Shown here one piece after another: positions 1-9,740 of a stretch of 64,000 nucleotides of DNA; positions within the stretch are counted from its first letter, which is position 1, and each line of letters starts with the position of its first letter. Under the pieces are notes generated by a model that saw nothing but the letters and a program-made list of their open reading frames with translations, had not been told where the DNA came from and made no database searches. Location of the stretch: assembly GCA_031316155.1 (NCBI GenBank), contig JALDRB010000007.1:186001-250000 (forward strand). The letters are read 5' to 3'. Both the position numbers and the translations under genes were made by a program. The stretch comes from Candidatus Scalindua sp. (GTDB lineage Bacteria; Planctomycetota; Brocadiia; Brocadiales; Scalinduaceae).

Positions 1-1
1 A

Positions 2-676
2 ATGTCTTCATTTGGGATAACGGCGGACAAATGCCACATTGTACCAGCAGATTTAACCTGTGAGGAAGATATTATCCATGCGTCCGATACCGTCAGAAAA
101 CTTTGCAGGGAGTTGCATGGATTAGTAAACAACGCAGCCGTTCCCAGCAAACCGGGCAGTATCCACCCGCTGGAAGATGATTCAATTGAATATTGGGATA
201 AAATATTTTCTACAAACGTAAGAGCCCCCTGGCTTGTAACCAGATCAATTTTCCCACACATGCAAATTTGTGGTAAAGTTAAGGTTGTTTTTATTACCTC
301 AGAAGCCGGTTGGGCTGGTACTTCGGGAGTCGGTATGTATAATGTGTCCAAAGCTGCATTAAACAGCCTTGGCTATTCTATGGCACAGGAGTATTCTCAA
401 CATTATCCGAATGTGGATATTCAGATGAATGTTGTAGTACCGGGTGAAGCAAGGACAGAGATGAATCAAGGAACAACCGTCAGTCCTTATTCCATAGCTA
501 GTATCATTCTTATACTTTTGTCTCATCCTGAAGGAGGGCCGAATGGAAAGTTTTTTCATCGGGATGGAAGGCATCTTCAATTCTGCTACGCGCAGGCCCA
601 TAAGCAGTCGCTGCTGCAGACGTCAATGTTTAAACGCTTATTTAAGGGCAAATTATTCGGGAGTGATAAAGAGTAG
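2..676 (+). CDS. Short-chain dehydrogenase/reductase, 5' end outside window
   Basis: This is an NAD(P)-dependent SDR oxidoreductase of unknown substrate, probably acting on a sugar or lipid precursor because it heads a polysaccharide cluster. Visible motifs are the NNAA structural motif (LVNNAAVPS), the catalytic YxxxK (MYNVSKAAL) and the VVPGEARTEMN segment after the active site. The glycine-rich TGxxxGIG nucleotide-binding motif expected at the N terminus is absent, because the gene starts upstream of the window; the first ATG seen is therefore probably internal. The downstream 115 bases carry no complete gene before the first radical SAM gene. Confidence 0.8.
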   Translation: MSSFGITADKCHIVPADLTCEEDIIHASDTVRKLCRELHGLVNNAAVPSKPGSIHPLEDDSIEYWDKIFSTNVRAPWLVTRSIFPHMQICGKVKVVFITSEAGWAGTSGVGMYNVSKAALNSLGYSMAQEYSQHYPNVDIQMNVVVPGEARTEMNQGTTVSPYSIASIILILLSHPEGGPNGKFFHRDGRHLQFCYAQAHKQSLLQTSMFKRLFKGKLFGSDKE

Positions 677-791
677 TAAAATATTCAGTGAAAATTGAAC
701 TTTTCGGGCAAAACGACTGGAATTCCATTCTTGAAGACTATGGTTTTCCCGAACAGGTAAGTAAGTCATAGAGATTATTGAACAAACAGGT

Positions 792-2411
792 ATGTTTCAG
801 AAGAAGGTGAAAAATCTATTAAAAAGACTGATAGATAGTTACAGGAAACTATCTTATCAGGAAAAAGGGGTATATACAGTTGAACATATTCCCGTTATAG
901 AGGTCAATCCGGATCTGGATTTTCTCCTTTTAGAATTGCCCCCCCGTTACATTCCCATGATGCCTAATGGAGTCGGGTACGTTAACAATATTCTGAAAAA
1001 TTGTGGAATTCGATTTCAAACAATTGACGTGAACGTTATCGCTTACCATCAGTTCCATTCTCAAAGAATAGTTGAAAAGAAACCTATTACAACAAAAGGC
1101 GGTTACACAATGAAAGAGGATCCGTGGGACAATGCTAATACCTCAGAATGGGATCGTCAGGAAGTTATCAAATATTTCCTGGAGAAGATGGAGGATCTGA
1201 TCAGGGGTATTGTGAAAAACAAGCCAAAAGCGGTGGGTATATCTGTTCAGGCGAACAGCCGGAAACTTGCTAACGAATTTATCAAAATTCTTCGCAGCCG
1301 GGCTGCTGAAGTAACCATTATTATTGGTGGATATGATTGCGTCTACCATTATATTGGTCCATTCCTGGTTCCGGATTTTGATTATATGACAATTGGAGAC
1401 ACAGAATTGACCCTGGAGCCTCTTGTTGCAGGCTTGGCTAAGGGAGAAAGACCCAAAGATCTGCCTGGTATTATTTCCCGTTACGATTCACCAGGCAGGA
1501 AATGGGTTCCCACACCATTATTAGAGGATCTCGATTTGATTGATTATCCCAAGTACGAATGGATAGACCAGACACTTTACAAAAATTATAAAGGAGACCA
1601 TCTGGTCCCTATTGTATCTTCACGGGGCTGTAAATGGAGCAGATGTCACTTCTGTTCCGAATGCTTTACGTTCAGGAAACGATCACCCGGAAAAGTAGTT
1701 GACGAGATTGAATTCTGGACATCACTAAAATTTTCAGTATTCCACTTTAACGATAGTGATGTTAACGGTGACCCTCAATATTTACATGATATTTGCTCAG
1801 AAATAATCAAACGCCATCTGAAAGTTACTCTGGTTGGACAACTGCGCGTTGATAAACATAATAACAAAGAATATTTTAAGCATTTGTCAAATGCGGGTTT
1901 TTGTCATTTACGATTTGGTGTTGACGGTTGGTCTGATGGTGTTCTTCGGCTTCTCAGGAAAGGTTATAACATGAATCTGGTAACCCAGAACTTACGTGAT
2001 TGTCATGAAGCGGGTATTTATACCACTATCAATATAGTTCTTGGTGTACCGGGAGAAACTGAGGATGATATTAATGATGTAATTGAGAACCTGGTACGCT
2101 GTAAAGACTATTATGATGTTGTAGAAGGAATTAACACCTTGATTTTGGGTTCAGGTAGTGAGTATTATAAACATCCTGAAAAATTTAAAATTCGTTTCCG
2201 TGGGGACAAGGATGAGATATACAGAAAGAACCCATACTTTATTCATACTGATTTATGGTACAGTGAAGAACCGTATATTGATCAATCTGTAAGAATAAAG
2301 CGTTTGGATAAAATTTGTAATGAACTCTACAAACAGAGGATTAACATAGGTGGTTTTGCTGAACGGGTATTAAAAAACCTTAAGGAAAAGGGAGTAGATG
2401 AGAATGTTTGA
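792..2411 (+). CDS. B12-binding-domain radical SAM protein, copy 1
   Basis: This 539-residue protein has a B12-type Rossmann region (about residues 40-225, including VGISVQANSR and IIIGGYDC) followed by a radical SAM domain (about 270-470). The cluster cysteines are C280, C285 and C288, which gives CX4CX2C instead of the usual CX3CX2C. The classical DxHxxG cobalamin motif is not visible, so cobalamin binding is uncertain. Enzymes of this architecture often methylate or rearrange unactivated carbon; the substrate here is unknown and a lipid or sugar precursor is a guess from context. It overlaps the next gene, a close paralogue, by 14 bases, so the two are almost certainly co-transcribed. Confidence 0.88.
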   Translation: MFQKKVKNLLKRLIDSYRKLSYQEKGVYTVEHIPVIEVNPDLDFLLLELPPRYIPMMPNGVGYVNNILKNCGIRFQTIDVNVIAYHQFHSQRIVEKKPITTKGGYTMKEDPWDNANTSEWDRQEVIKYFLEKMEDLIRGIVKNKPKAVGISVQANSRKLANEFIKILRSRAAEVTIIIGGYDCVYHYIGPFLVPDFDYMTIGDTELTLEPLVAGLAKGERPKDLPGIISRYDSPGRKWVPTPLLEDLDLIDYPKYEWIDQTLYKNYKGDHLVPIVSSRGCKWSRCHFCSECFTFRKRSPGKVVDEIEFWTSLKFSVFHFNDSDVNGDPQYLHDICSEIIKRHLKVTLVGQLRVDKHNNKEYFKHLSNAGFCHLRFGVDGWSDGVLRLLRKGYNMNLVTQNLRDCHEAGIYTTINIVLGVPGETEDDINDVIENLVRCKDYYDVVEGINTLILGSGSEYYKHPEKFKIRFRGDKDEIYRKNPYFIHTDLWYSEEPYIDQSVRIKRLDKICNELYKQRINIGGFAERVLKNLKEKGVDENV

Positions 2412-4077
2412 ACAGGTTTTTAAAGCATTTCTGTTGAAATGCAAGCTGAAGGCTTCCCCTTTTGTTTTGAAGTATTTTAAATCTTCCAGGGCAAGATTGT
2501 TCTTAAAAAGAATCTATAAAATCCTGCAGAGAAATATTCATATCTATCCTGTTTCTATACCTCCAATTCAAGTTGAGTCAAGTTTGGATTTTCTCCTTTT
2601 AGAATTACCTCCCCGTTATATGCCGATGATGCCGAATGGTGTTGGGTATGTAAATAACATTCTGAAAAAATGCGGAATCCGGTTTCAGACAATTGACTTA
2701 AATGTTATTACCTACCACCTGTTCCATTCTCAAAGGATACTTGAAAAGAAACCCATTACGACAAAATGTGGTTACCTAATGAAGGAGGATCCGTGGGACA
2801 ATACCAATACTGCCGAATGGGATCGGCCTGAAGTCATTGAATATTTCATGGAAGTGATGGATGATCTTATCACGGGTATTGTGAACAGTCAACCGAAAGC
2901 GGTGGGTATTTCTGTACAGGCAAACAGCCGCAAACTGGCCAACAATCTTATTAAGACTCTTCGCGTGAAGGCACCGGATGTTGTCGTTGTTATTGGTGGT
3001 TACGATTGTGTTTATCATTATATTGGGCCACACCTGGTTCCGGATTTTGATTATATGGCGATTGGAGACACAGAATTGACATTAAAGCCTCTCGTTGCAG
3101 GACTGGCCATGGGGGAAAAGCCCAAAGATCTGCCCGGTATTATTTCCCGCTACGATTCACCACAAAGGAAATGGGTTGATCCGCCGTTATTAGAGGATCT
3201 CGATTTGGTTGATTTTCCCAAGTACGAATGGATAGACCAGACACTTTATAAAAACTATAAAGGGGATAATCTGGTGCCTGTTACCTCTTCTCGCGGATGC
3301 AGGTGGAGCAGGTGCAGCTTCTGCTCTGAATGTTTCACGTTTAGAAAACGGACCTCCCTGAAGGTGGTAGATGAGATCGAATACTGGACTAAAAAGAATT
3401 TCTCTCTGTTCCACTTTAACGACAGCGATGTTAACGGTGATCCTCAGTATTTGTACGATATTTGTTCAGACATAATCAGGCGTAGTTTAAAGGTGATATT
3501 GGTTGGTCAGTTAAGAATTGATAAACATAATAACAAAGAGTACTTTAAACATCTGGCAAAGGCAGGTTTCGCACATCTTCGTTTCGGGGTCGACGGCTGG
3601 TCACAGAATTTGCTTCATCTTCAAAAAAAAGGTTACAATATGAAACTGGTATTACAGAACCTGCATGATTGTCATTGGGCGGGTATCTTTACCACTATCA
3701 ATATAGTCCTCGGTGTGCCGGGTGAGACTGAAGAGGATGTCGACGAAATCATAGAGAATCTGGTAACCTGTAAAGATGATGTCGATGTTGTGGAGGGAAT
3801 CAATACAATGATCCTGGGTTCAGGCAGTGAGTATTACAAATATCCTGAAAAATATAAAATCCGTTTCCGTGGTGACAAGGAAGAGATATACAGAAAAAAT
3901 CCGTACTTTATTCATACCGATTTGTGGTACAGTGATGAACCCTATATCGATCAGGAGGTAAGGATGAATCGTCTGGACAGGATCTGCAAGGAGCTCTATA
4001 AGCACGGTGTTTATATCGGAGATTTCGCGGAACGGGTGCTTGCAAACCTTAAAGAGGAAAAAATAATTGATGTTTGA
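2398..4077 (+). CDS. B12-binding-domain radical SAM protein, copy 2
   Basis: This 559-residue tandem paralogue of the preceding gene is alignable almost throughout; long blocks such as VGISVQANSRKLAN are identical. It carries about 20 extra N-terminal residues that include basic and hydrophobic positions. The radical SAM cysteines fall at about 301, 306 and 309, again CX4CX2C. The two genes have diverged at the N terminus and around the middle but keep the cysteines, so both are likely active. They may act in sequence on one substrate or form a heteromer; neither is shown by the sequence. The start codon lies inside the end of copy 1. Confidence 0.87.
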   Translation: MRMFEQVFKAFLLKCKLKASPFVLKYFKSSRARLFLKRIYKILQRNIHIYPVSIPPIQVESSLDFLLLELPPRYMPMMPNGVGYVNNILKKCGIRFQTIDLNVITYHLFHSQRILEKKPITTKCGYLMKEDPWDNTNTAEWDRPEVIEYFMEVMDDLITGIVNSQPKAVGISVQANSRKLANNLIKTLRVKAPDVVVVIGGYDCVYHYIGPHLVPDFDYMAIGDTELTLKPLVAGLAMGEKPKDLPGIISRYDSPQRKWVDPPLLEDLDLVDFPKYEWIDQTLYKNYKGDNLVPVTSSRGCRWSRCSFCSECFTFRKRTSLKVVDEIEYWTKKNFSLFHFNDSDVNGDPQYLYDICSDIIRRSLKVILVGQLRIDKHNNKEYFKHLAKAGFAHLRFGVDGWSQNLLHLQKKGYNMKLVLQNLHDCHWAGIFTTINIVLGVPGETEEDVDEIIENLVTCKDDVDVVEGINTMILGSGSEYYKYPEKYKIRFRGDKEEIYRKNPYFIHTDLWYSDEPYIDQEVRMNRLDRICKELYKHGVYIGDFAERVLANLKEEKIIDV

Positions 4078-4118
4078 TTTAGATTATTGTTTGAAGACTT
4101 TGAATTGGAAATCTGAGA

Positions 4119-4147
4119 TATACTCATCTCATAATGGTTTTAGTATA
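4119..4147. repeat. Minimal copy of the TATACT/AGTATA repeat family
   Basis: A 29-base sequence begins TATACTCATCTCATAATGG and ends TTTAGTATA. It joins the two outer ends of the longer repeat described at 5658-5823, with the interior missing, and looks like an internal-deletion derivative. It lies in the gap before the sulfotransferase gene. Confidence 0.6.
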
Positions 4148-4178
4148 TCGAAGGCTTTCTGTCTTTTCCCGTTAATGT

Positions 4179-5642
4179 GTGTCTAAACTAACAATGAATG
4201 AATATCAGGAACTGCAATTTATCGATTATAAAGAAAGGTGTTATATAGATGTCTGTCAGGATCTTCCTTTGCAGGGAAGTAAGGTCAAGATTCTTCTCAG
4301 ACCTTTCAATCGATTTGCCGCAGATTTTGTGAGAAAGGTATATCAGTCTGAAGAGCGAAAAAGAAAGATTGTTTTCTATTCTTTAAGAGAAGAGTGCGAT
4401 GTTCTTTTGCCGGACGATGTTTTACCTCTTCCCAACAACCTGGAAGTTGATGTGATCCTCATGTTCAGTACCGATTGTGAAATCCTTACTTCAATGCTTA
4501 TGGATTATCTTGAGGATACCAAGGTTTATATTGTTGCGCCAATTACGGAGAACTATTTCAAAAGAAAACCTCTTTTTCTCATCTCTATACCCAAGAGTGG
4601 TACCCATTTATTATATGAACTTGTTCAATCTTTTGGTTATAAAGCTGGTGTTGTTTGTCCGGAGGAGCCTCTGCCGGGTTTCTGGTATTGTGTTGAATAT
4701 TCCAATTCTCATACGGCAGCAAGAGACTTTTTTATAGAAAGAGTGCGTCGCAGCCCTTTTGGAATGAGAGACCATCCCTTTATGAGATCTCCAGCACTTT
4801 TTATATACAGAAATCCATTGGATATTCTGGTTTCAGAGGCAAATTATTATCATAAAGATGGAAAGACTCCGTTTGCAGGATATTTGAGCAAATACCCGTT
4901 TAAGGAAAGGCTTCTCAAGCTTATAGATGATCCCTGGCTTCTTGGAAGTATCAGGGATCGTATTGGCAAGTTTATTGCCTGGCTGGATTTTCCGAATGTT
5001 ATACCAGTGTCCTTTGAAGAATTGATTGGCCGGAACGGAGGAGGTGATATTGGCGCCCAGACTAAGCTTATCTGGTCATTACAGCTGAAACTGAATATAC
5101 CTGGTAAACCGGGTGAATTCGGAGGTAAGATTTTCAGTAAAGAAAGCGCTACATTTAATGAAGGCCAGATAGGAATGCATATGAGGCATTTTACTACCAG
5201 TGCCTACAATAAATTTTATTCTTTGCCGCAGGATTTTATGGAGTCTTTAGGTTTCAGTTCTAAAGATAAAGACGAAAACATTAAAATTTCTCATCGTGCA
5301 GATGAGTTCAGGTTAAGGCCCTACGTTTATAGCAAAGTGAATTTCGACAATACCCCAATTACCGTTGTTTCTAATTATCTGGATTACAATATTGTCAAAT
5401 ACAAAGGCTTTTATTACGGTGTGTCACATCGACTTGGTCCGAGAGATCTTAGTAAATTAAAAGCAGAGGATTTGGATATGTTTTATTGTGAACAGGACAT
5501 AGATTCAGTAAAGCAGAGGATACTGCTATCCACCAGTATATTTAAGAGAACACGACGATTTATTAGGAGATTCTTGAAAAATTTACAAGCAGGAAGAATC
5601 CTTAAGAAAATAAACGACAGTAAGTTCTTGATAACAAGTTGA
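4179..5642 (+). CDS. Sulfotransferase-family protein with C-terminal YYG module
   Basis: This is a PAPS-dependent sulfotransferase-type enzyme. The 5'-phosphosulfate loop is ISIPKSGTHLLYE (about 135-147), with the conserved Lys in PKSGT; the 3'-phosphate motif is YRNPLDILVSEANYY. About 125 residues with no clear family precede the P-loop. Residues about 393-447 form a module (DYNIVKYKGFYYGVSHRLG) that recurs on the methyltransferase at 8395-9516 and the glycosyltransferase at 13535-15397. Translation can begin at GTG 4179 or ATG 4194; no strong Shine-Dalgarno sequence decides between them. By context it probably sulfates a glycan or its precursor. Confidence 0.8.
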   Translation: MSKLTMNEYQELQFIDYKERCYIDVCQDLPLQGSKVKILLRPFNRFAADFVRKVYQSEERKRKIVFYSLREECDVLLPDDVLPLPNNLEVDVILMFSTDCEILTSMLMDYLEDTKVYIVAPITENYFKRKPLFLISIPKSGTHLLYELVQSFGYKAGVVCPEEPLPGFWYCVEYSNSHTAARDFFIERVRRSPFGMRDHPFMRSPALFIYRNPLDILVSEANYYHKDGKTPFAGYLSKYPFKERLLKLIDDPWLLGSIRDRIGKFIAWLDFPNVIPVSFEELIGRNGGGDIGAQTKLIWSLQLKLNIPGKPGEFGGKIFSKESATFNEGQIGMHMRHFTTSAYNKFYSLPQDFMESLGFSSKDKDENIKISHRADEFRLRPYVYSKVNFDNTPITVVSNYLDYNIVKYKGFYYGVSHRLGPRDLSKLKAEDLDMFYCEQDIDSVKQRILLSTSIFKRTRRFIRRFLKNLQAGRILKKINDSKFLITS

Positions 5643-5657
5643 AATTATGAAACCAGT

Positions 5658-5823
5658 TATACTAAAACCGATTTGGTTTTCGGTTTTACCTGTCTGCGTG
5701 CATCGCACAGGCAGGCTGGAAACCAAATCTTGGTGAAGGTATCCACGGACAAAAGGCGCCGAGGACTTTACTCGCTCAATTTTATCTCGGATTTTATCCG
5801 AAAACCATTATCAGATGAGTATA
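5658..5823. repeat. Full-length MITE-like repeat with nested GC hairpin
   Basis: This 166-bp non-coding element begins TATACTAAAACCGATTT and ends GATGAGTATA. The 26-base ends are imperfect inverted repeats that share TATACT and GGTTTTCGG at the same spacing. Inside lies a GC-rich palindrome, CCTGTCTGCGTGC with GCACAGGCAGG, that is missing from the copy at 34676-34807. No transposase is encoded. It sits between the sulfotransferase and the first GT2 gene. Confidence 0.8.
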
Positions 5824-5886
5824 TCATGTTAAACATGGTATTGAAAGATACATGAATGCCTGTATTGTTAGAGAGTAGAGAGGTAA

Positions 5887-7359
5887 ATGGAAATCATATT
5901 CGAACATAAAAATCCCACGCCACCGAAGATTAGCATTGTTTTACTTGACTGGAATTGCAGGGAAAGTTTTCACATCTTTGATTATTTAAGCAATCAGACG
6001 GTTTCAAGAGACCAGTATGAAGTGATATGGATTGAGTATTATAACAGGCGTGTTCAGGAAATTGAAGTGAGGTTGAAGGAGTGCGAGAGTCAGGGAAAAC
6101 CGCCCATTGTTGATCAGTGGATAGTAATGGGGATTCCTGATACTGTCTATTACCATAAGCACCTTATGTACAACCTTGGTATTGTTGCGTCCCGAGGAAA
6201 GATTATTTCTCTCTGTGATTCAGATGCAATCGTAACGCCAACTTTTGTGGAGAGTATTGTAAGTTCTTTTGATAAAGATCCTGATATTGTTTTGCATCTT
6301 GATGAGGTGAGAAATGTTGACAAGCGATTTTATCCGTTCAACTATCCCTCGTTAGATGAGATTTTAAAGAAGGGGTGCATCAACTGGAAAGAAGGTAAAA
6401 CCACTGGTCTTCTTGACAAAGATGACCAGCTTCATACCAGGAATTACGGTGCATGCATGTGTGCTCAACGTGAAGACCTCATACACATTGGCGGTGCCGA
6501 TGAGCATATTGATTATCTTGGTCATGTCTGTGGTCCGTATGAAATGACATTTCGGCTGGTCAATTCCGGAAAAAGAGAGATCTGGCATCAGGAGGAGTTT
6601 CTTTACCACGTATGGCATCCCGGAACTGATGGCAAAGGTAACTATTGTGGCCCCCATGATGGTCAAAATATGTCTACTACTGCACTAAACGGGAGGCTTA
6701 CGTGTCGGGTCATGCCGTTAGTCGAGAATCCGGCAATAACTGCTCTGAGACTTAATGAAGATGATATTATTTATAAACCATTACTTTTACAAGCGATTCC
6801 TGAAGAAAATATTTCTGATTGGGAGATTGAGAAGTTGAGCCAGCACAAGCAATCATCCTTTATGTTAGAGAATTTTTTTAAACAACCGGTAATAACATTG
6901 CGCCTGTTGATAACATCGTTGAAAATGCTGATAAAGCAGTTTCATATGAAGGCTACTACCTTTTCAAGGCAACCAAAATCGCTTAAGGATATACTGAGAA
7001 AGGTCTGTAAGATTTACGATTTCCTGAGAAATATGAACAAGTATAATACCTATGTGATTGAAAGATGCAGATGTTGTCTTCAGGAAATGACTTCAAAAGA
7101 TGTAAAAGAGTTTGCTGCATACGGAACAAAAGATGTAGTAGGAATTCTTTACAAATTAACTCTCAGTGCACCGATTAAGATAAATTTAGTTTTTGACAAG
7201 CTGGAAGGGAGAAGTTTTTTTGGCCTTAACGTAATGCCCATAGAAGCAGTAAAGGATTATAAAGGCAAGATTGTTGTCGCTACCCTGGTCGGTGTTGATG
7301 AGATTGTTCAATTGTTAAAAAGTATGGGGGTTGATGAGAATAGAATTATACTCTTGTAG
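5887..7359 (+). CDS. GT2 glycosyltransferase with C-terminal Rossmann-like domain
   Basis: This 490-residue family 2 glycosyltransferase has an N-terminal fold starting ISIVLLDWNC, a DxD-type motif CDSDA, and a distal GGADEHIDYLG...GPYEMTFRL segment typical of the galactosyltransferase-like C half. It is a close paralogue of the central part of the protein at 13535-15397. The last 100 residues (about 385-490, ending VGVDEIVQLL..MGVDENRIILL) look like a small Rossmann-type domain such as those ending C-methyltransferases or PglD-like proteins; that assignment is tentative. Its end overlaps the start of the export permease. It probably adds a sugar to the exported glycan in the cytoplasm. Confidence 0.83.
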   Translation: MEIIFEHKNPTPPKISIVLLDWNCRESFHIFDYLSNQTVSRDQYEVIWIEYYNRRVQEIEVRLKECESQGKPPIVDQWIVMGIPDTVYYHKHLMYNLGIVASRGKIISLCDSDAIVTPTFVESIVSSFDKDPDIVLHLDEVRNVDKRFYPFNYPSLDEILKKGCINWKEGKTTGLLDKDDQLHTRNYGACMCAQREDLIHIGGADEHIDYLGHVCGPYEMTFRLVNSGKREIWHQEEFLYHVWHPGTDGKGNYCGPHDGQNMSTTALNGRLTCRVMPLVENPAITALRLNEDDIIYKPLLLQAIPEENISDWEIEKLSQHKQSSFMLENFFKQPVITLRLLITSLKMLIKQFHMKATTFSRQPKSLKDILRKVCKIYDFLRNMNKYNTYVIERCRCCLQEMTSKDVKEFAAYGTKDVVGILYKLTLSAPIKINLVFDKLEGRSFFGLNVMPIEAVKDYKGKIVVATLVGVDEIVQLLKSMGVDENRIILL

Positions 7360-8188
7360 CAGGCTTATGCTTAAACTCAAAAATTTATTGAGGAGTTTTG
7401 TCCTGTTCATGTATGCAGTTTACTATCGAAGATCTTTAATCTTTGAAATGGCAAAACGTGATATCGTAACACAATACGTGAGTTCTTTTCTGGGATTTTT
7501 CTGGGTTTTCATAAATCCCATGTTCATGGTATCTATTTTGTGGTTTGTTTTCAGCGTGGGATTAAGGGTAAGCCCACAGGGTGATGTACCCTTTGTTGTC
7601 TATTTGACTGCTGGGATAGCAATATGGAATACTTTCTCTGAAGTCATTAACCTTTCCACAGATGTAGTTGTGAGCAACCCTCATTTAGTAAAAAGAGTAG
7701 TTTTTCATTTAAGTATACTGCCTCTTGTAAAGCTCGTAAGCTCGTTCGTTACCCATTCAATATTCTTGATCATGCTTATGTTACTCATATTACTGCATGG
7801 AATGCCCTTTAGCGTATGTTGGTTTCAAGCTTTGTATTATTTTGTGGCAATGAGTACCCTGTCTGTCGGATTAAGCTGGGTATTTTCATCGGTCAATGTC
7901 TTTGCCAGGGATACCGGACAAATCGTAAAAATAATTCTGCAATTCGGATTCTGGGGTACTCCGATCTTCTGGGATATTAGTATTATGCCTGAAAAAGTTC
8001 AGACTATCATCAGGCTTAATCCCATGTATTACATAGTCCAGGGGTATCGAGATTCATTTATCTACTTTGTTCCTTTCTGGAAGCATCCGTTAATGACTCT
8101 CTATTTCTGGACAGTTGCCATTTTTATTTTTGCAGGTGGTGCCTTGGTTTTTCGGAGACTCAGGCCTCATTTTGCAGATTTACTTTAA
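7331..8188 (+). CDS. ABC-2 type polysaccharide export permease (Wzm/KpsM-like)
   Basis: This integral membrane permease moves lipid-linked or free polysaccharide across the inner membrane. It has about six hydrophobic segments, and the early block MAKRDIVTQYVSSFLGFFWVFI is typical of the ABC-2 O-antigen/teichoic-acid exporters. The C-terminal half has the family's RLNPMYYIVQGYRDS block. The frame opens with TTG and ATG inside the previous gene; ATG 7367 would give a 273-residue protein and is equally plausible. Its ATPase partner is the frameshifted gene at 9741-11092, separated by one methyltransferase gene. Confidence 0.88.
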   Translation: MMRIELYSCSRLMLKLKNLLRSFVLFMYAVYYRRSLIFEMAKRDIVTQYVSSFLGFFWVFINPMFMVSILWFVFSVGLRVSPQGDVPFVVYLTAGIAIWNTFSEVINLSTDVVVSNPHLVKRVVFHLSILPLVKLVSSFVTHSIFLIMLMLLILLHGMPFSVCWFQALYYFVAMSTLSVGLSWVFSSVNVFARDTGQIVKIILQFGFWGTPIFWDISIMPEKVQTIIRLNPMYYIVQGYRDSFIYFVPFWKHPLMTLYFWTVAIFIFAGGALVFRRLRPHFADLL

Positions 8189-8394
8189 ACTCTGATGAGA
8201 GACCGGGTTTAACTTAATATTTCTGGAAAAGAGATGTAAATGCCTGGAAGTTTGATATCGATATGGTTTCTTTTCATGCGTATGTTAACAAACTCATGGA
8301 GAGAAAAGATGTTTGCAGTATGTGCCGTTTCTTAATTTTTTTCAGTATATAAAATTTTACCTAATCATATTATTGCTCATGAGGGAATTCTGTT

Positions 8395-9516
8395 ATGGAT
8401 CTTAGGAAATACAAATTGACAAAGGAGCAACTGGAGAAAGCCCGTGAACTTGCGTGTCGTGGATTAATCTGTTATCAACCATTTATCTTTTCGGACGATC
8501 TTATCACTGGTGCAGGGTATGAGTTTGCAAGGATCGCAGAAGGTGCCGGACTGGTTTATAGCAAAGAGATACCAAAAACAATTACAATTGATGACTCTGT
8601 CCGTCGACATTTAATTGATCCGAGCATTTTAGCTGATTTTAAATTACACAATGAACAGTTACGAGTTCTTTATGAATCCATGATAGACCTGGTTTATGAT
8701 AAAGTTCCTTCTCCCGAAGATTTAACTTTTGCTGATATCGGTAGTTGTACAGGTTATTTCCCACTGTCACTTTCAAAGCGTGGTGTGAAGGAAGCTGTAG
8801 GCTTCGACTCTGTTGATTATGCTGAAACCTATAACTTAATGAATGACATTCTGGGTACCAATGCAGATTTTCGCTGTAGTCCTTATCGCGGTGATTTAGG
8901 CGCTATTGAAAATGCCGGTGTTTTTGATGTAGCTATTTCTATAGCAGTTCTTGTGCATCTCAGTGATCCGTTACAGCATTTGGCCTTTATCGGCAGAATA
9001 GCAAGGAAAGCTTTATTCGTCTGGACATGGACATCTGAAGATGAAGAAGATGAAATGGTAATTCATTTTAAGTCCGTTAACAGATATTATGAACATACAA
9101 AATTTCCATTTTGTTTTGATGTAATGCAAATTTCCCCTGGATTACTCAAACGGTCATTAGAGCTGATGGGGTTTACAGAAATTTATGAGCTTGAAAACAA
9201 ACCAAATGGAATGCCAGATTATTGGTTTAAGCGTCATCGTGGTTATCTGGGGATCAGACCTGAAGGGGTAACAGCAGAAAATTTTGTTCCGGAACGCTAT
9301 ACCGCACCGCTCAGTTTTGCTTTGGGAAAAGCACCGCCACATTTAGTAGAAACGATAGGCCGATACAATCTCATTTCTTATAGCGGCCGCTATTATGGTA
9401 TTCCTCATGCTTTGGGTCAGCTTGAAATTGATAAGATTAAACCTGAAGAGATGGAAGGCGTCTTAATGGATATATCTTTAACTGCCTTAAGAAAAAAACT
9501 GAAAAGTCTTGCATAA
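8395..9516 (+). CDS. Class I SAM methyltransferase with C-terminal YYG module
   Basis: This 373-residue methyltransferase has SAM motif I as FADIGSCTGYF (112-122), with the acidic residue after strand 2 in AVGFDSV and motif IV region VAISIAVLVHL. The last 58 residues (316-373, NLISYSGRYYGIPHALG) form the same module found on the sulfotransferase at 4179-5642 and the PilZ-GT2 protein. The N terminus (MDLRKY...YQPFIFSD) matches the methyltransferase at 12367-13245, which lacks the module. A GAGG sequence about 12 bases upstream supports the ATG start. The substrate is unknown; a sugar or glycan terminus is likely, since it sits between the two exporter genes. Confidence 0.82.
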   Translation: MDLRKYKLTKEQLEKARELACRGLICYQPFIFSDDLITGAGYEFARIAEGAGLVYSKEIPKTITIDDSVRRHLIDPSILADFKLHNEQLRVLYESMIDLVYDKVPSPEDLTFADIGSCTGYFPLSLSKRGVKEAVGFDSVDYAETYNLMNDILGTNADFRCSPYRGDLGAIENAGVFDVAISIAVLVHLSDPLQHLAFIGRIARKALFVWTWTSEDEEDEMVIHFKSVNRYYEHTKFPFCFDVMQISPGLLKRSLELMGFTEIYELENKPNGMPDYWFKRHRGYLGIRPEGVTAENFVPERYTAPLSFALGKAPPHLVETIGRYNLISYSGRYYGIPHALGQLEIDKIKPEEMEGVLMDISLTALRKKLKSLA

Positions 9517-9740
9517 CTTCTGATCAGTGAGATGAATTTATATCAATAAACTGGCATACGTACTTGAAAGGTTATCAGGTCAGGTTTGAGGCTTTTTGGT
9601 TAAATGAAAATGGCTTTAATGGTAAACCGGAGCTCTTACTGACTACGTGTGTCGAGATGATAAAGTGAAAGTCGAAATAACTTGCATGTGTGCGAAACGC
9701 TTGCTGGAGAATACCGTATGAATGAAGAGGTTACAATAAA

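Noticed and set aside
688..771. A 27-residue frame after the SDR, starting GTG (VKIELFGQNDWNSILEDYG)
   Set aside because: It is protein-like but too short and ends before any domain could form; probably a gene-start remnant.
9541..9740. Remnant frame NWHTYLKGYQVRFEAFW before the export ATPase
   Set aside because: It is protein-like but shorter than 45 residues, broken by stops, and has no family match that I can name.
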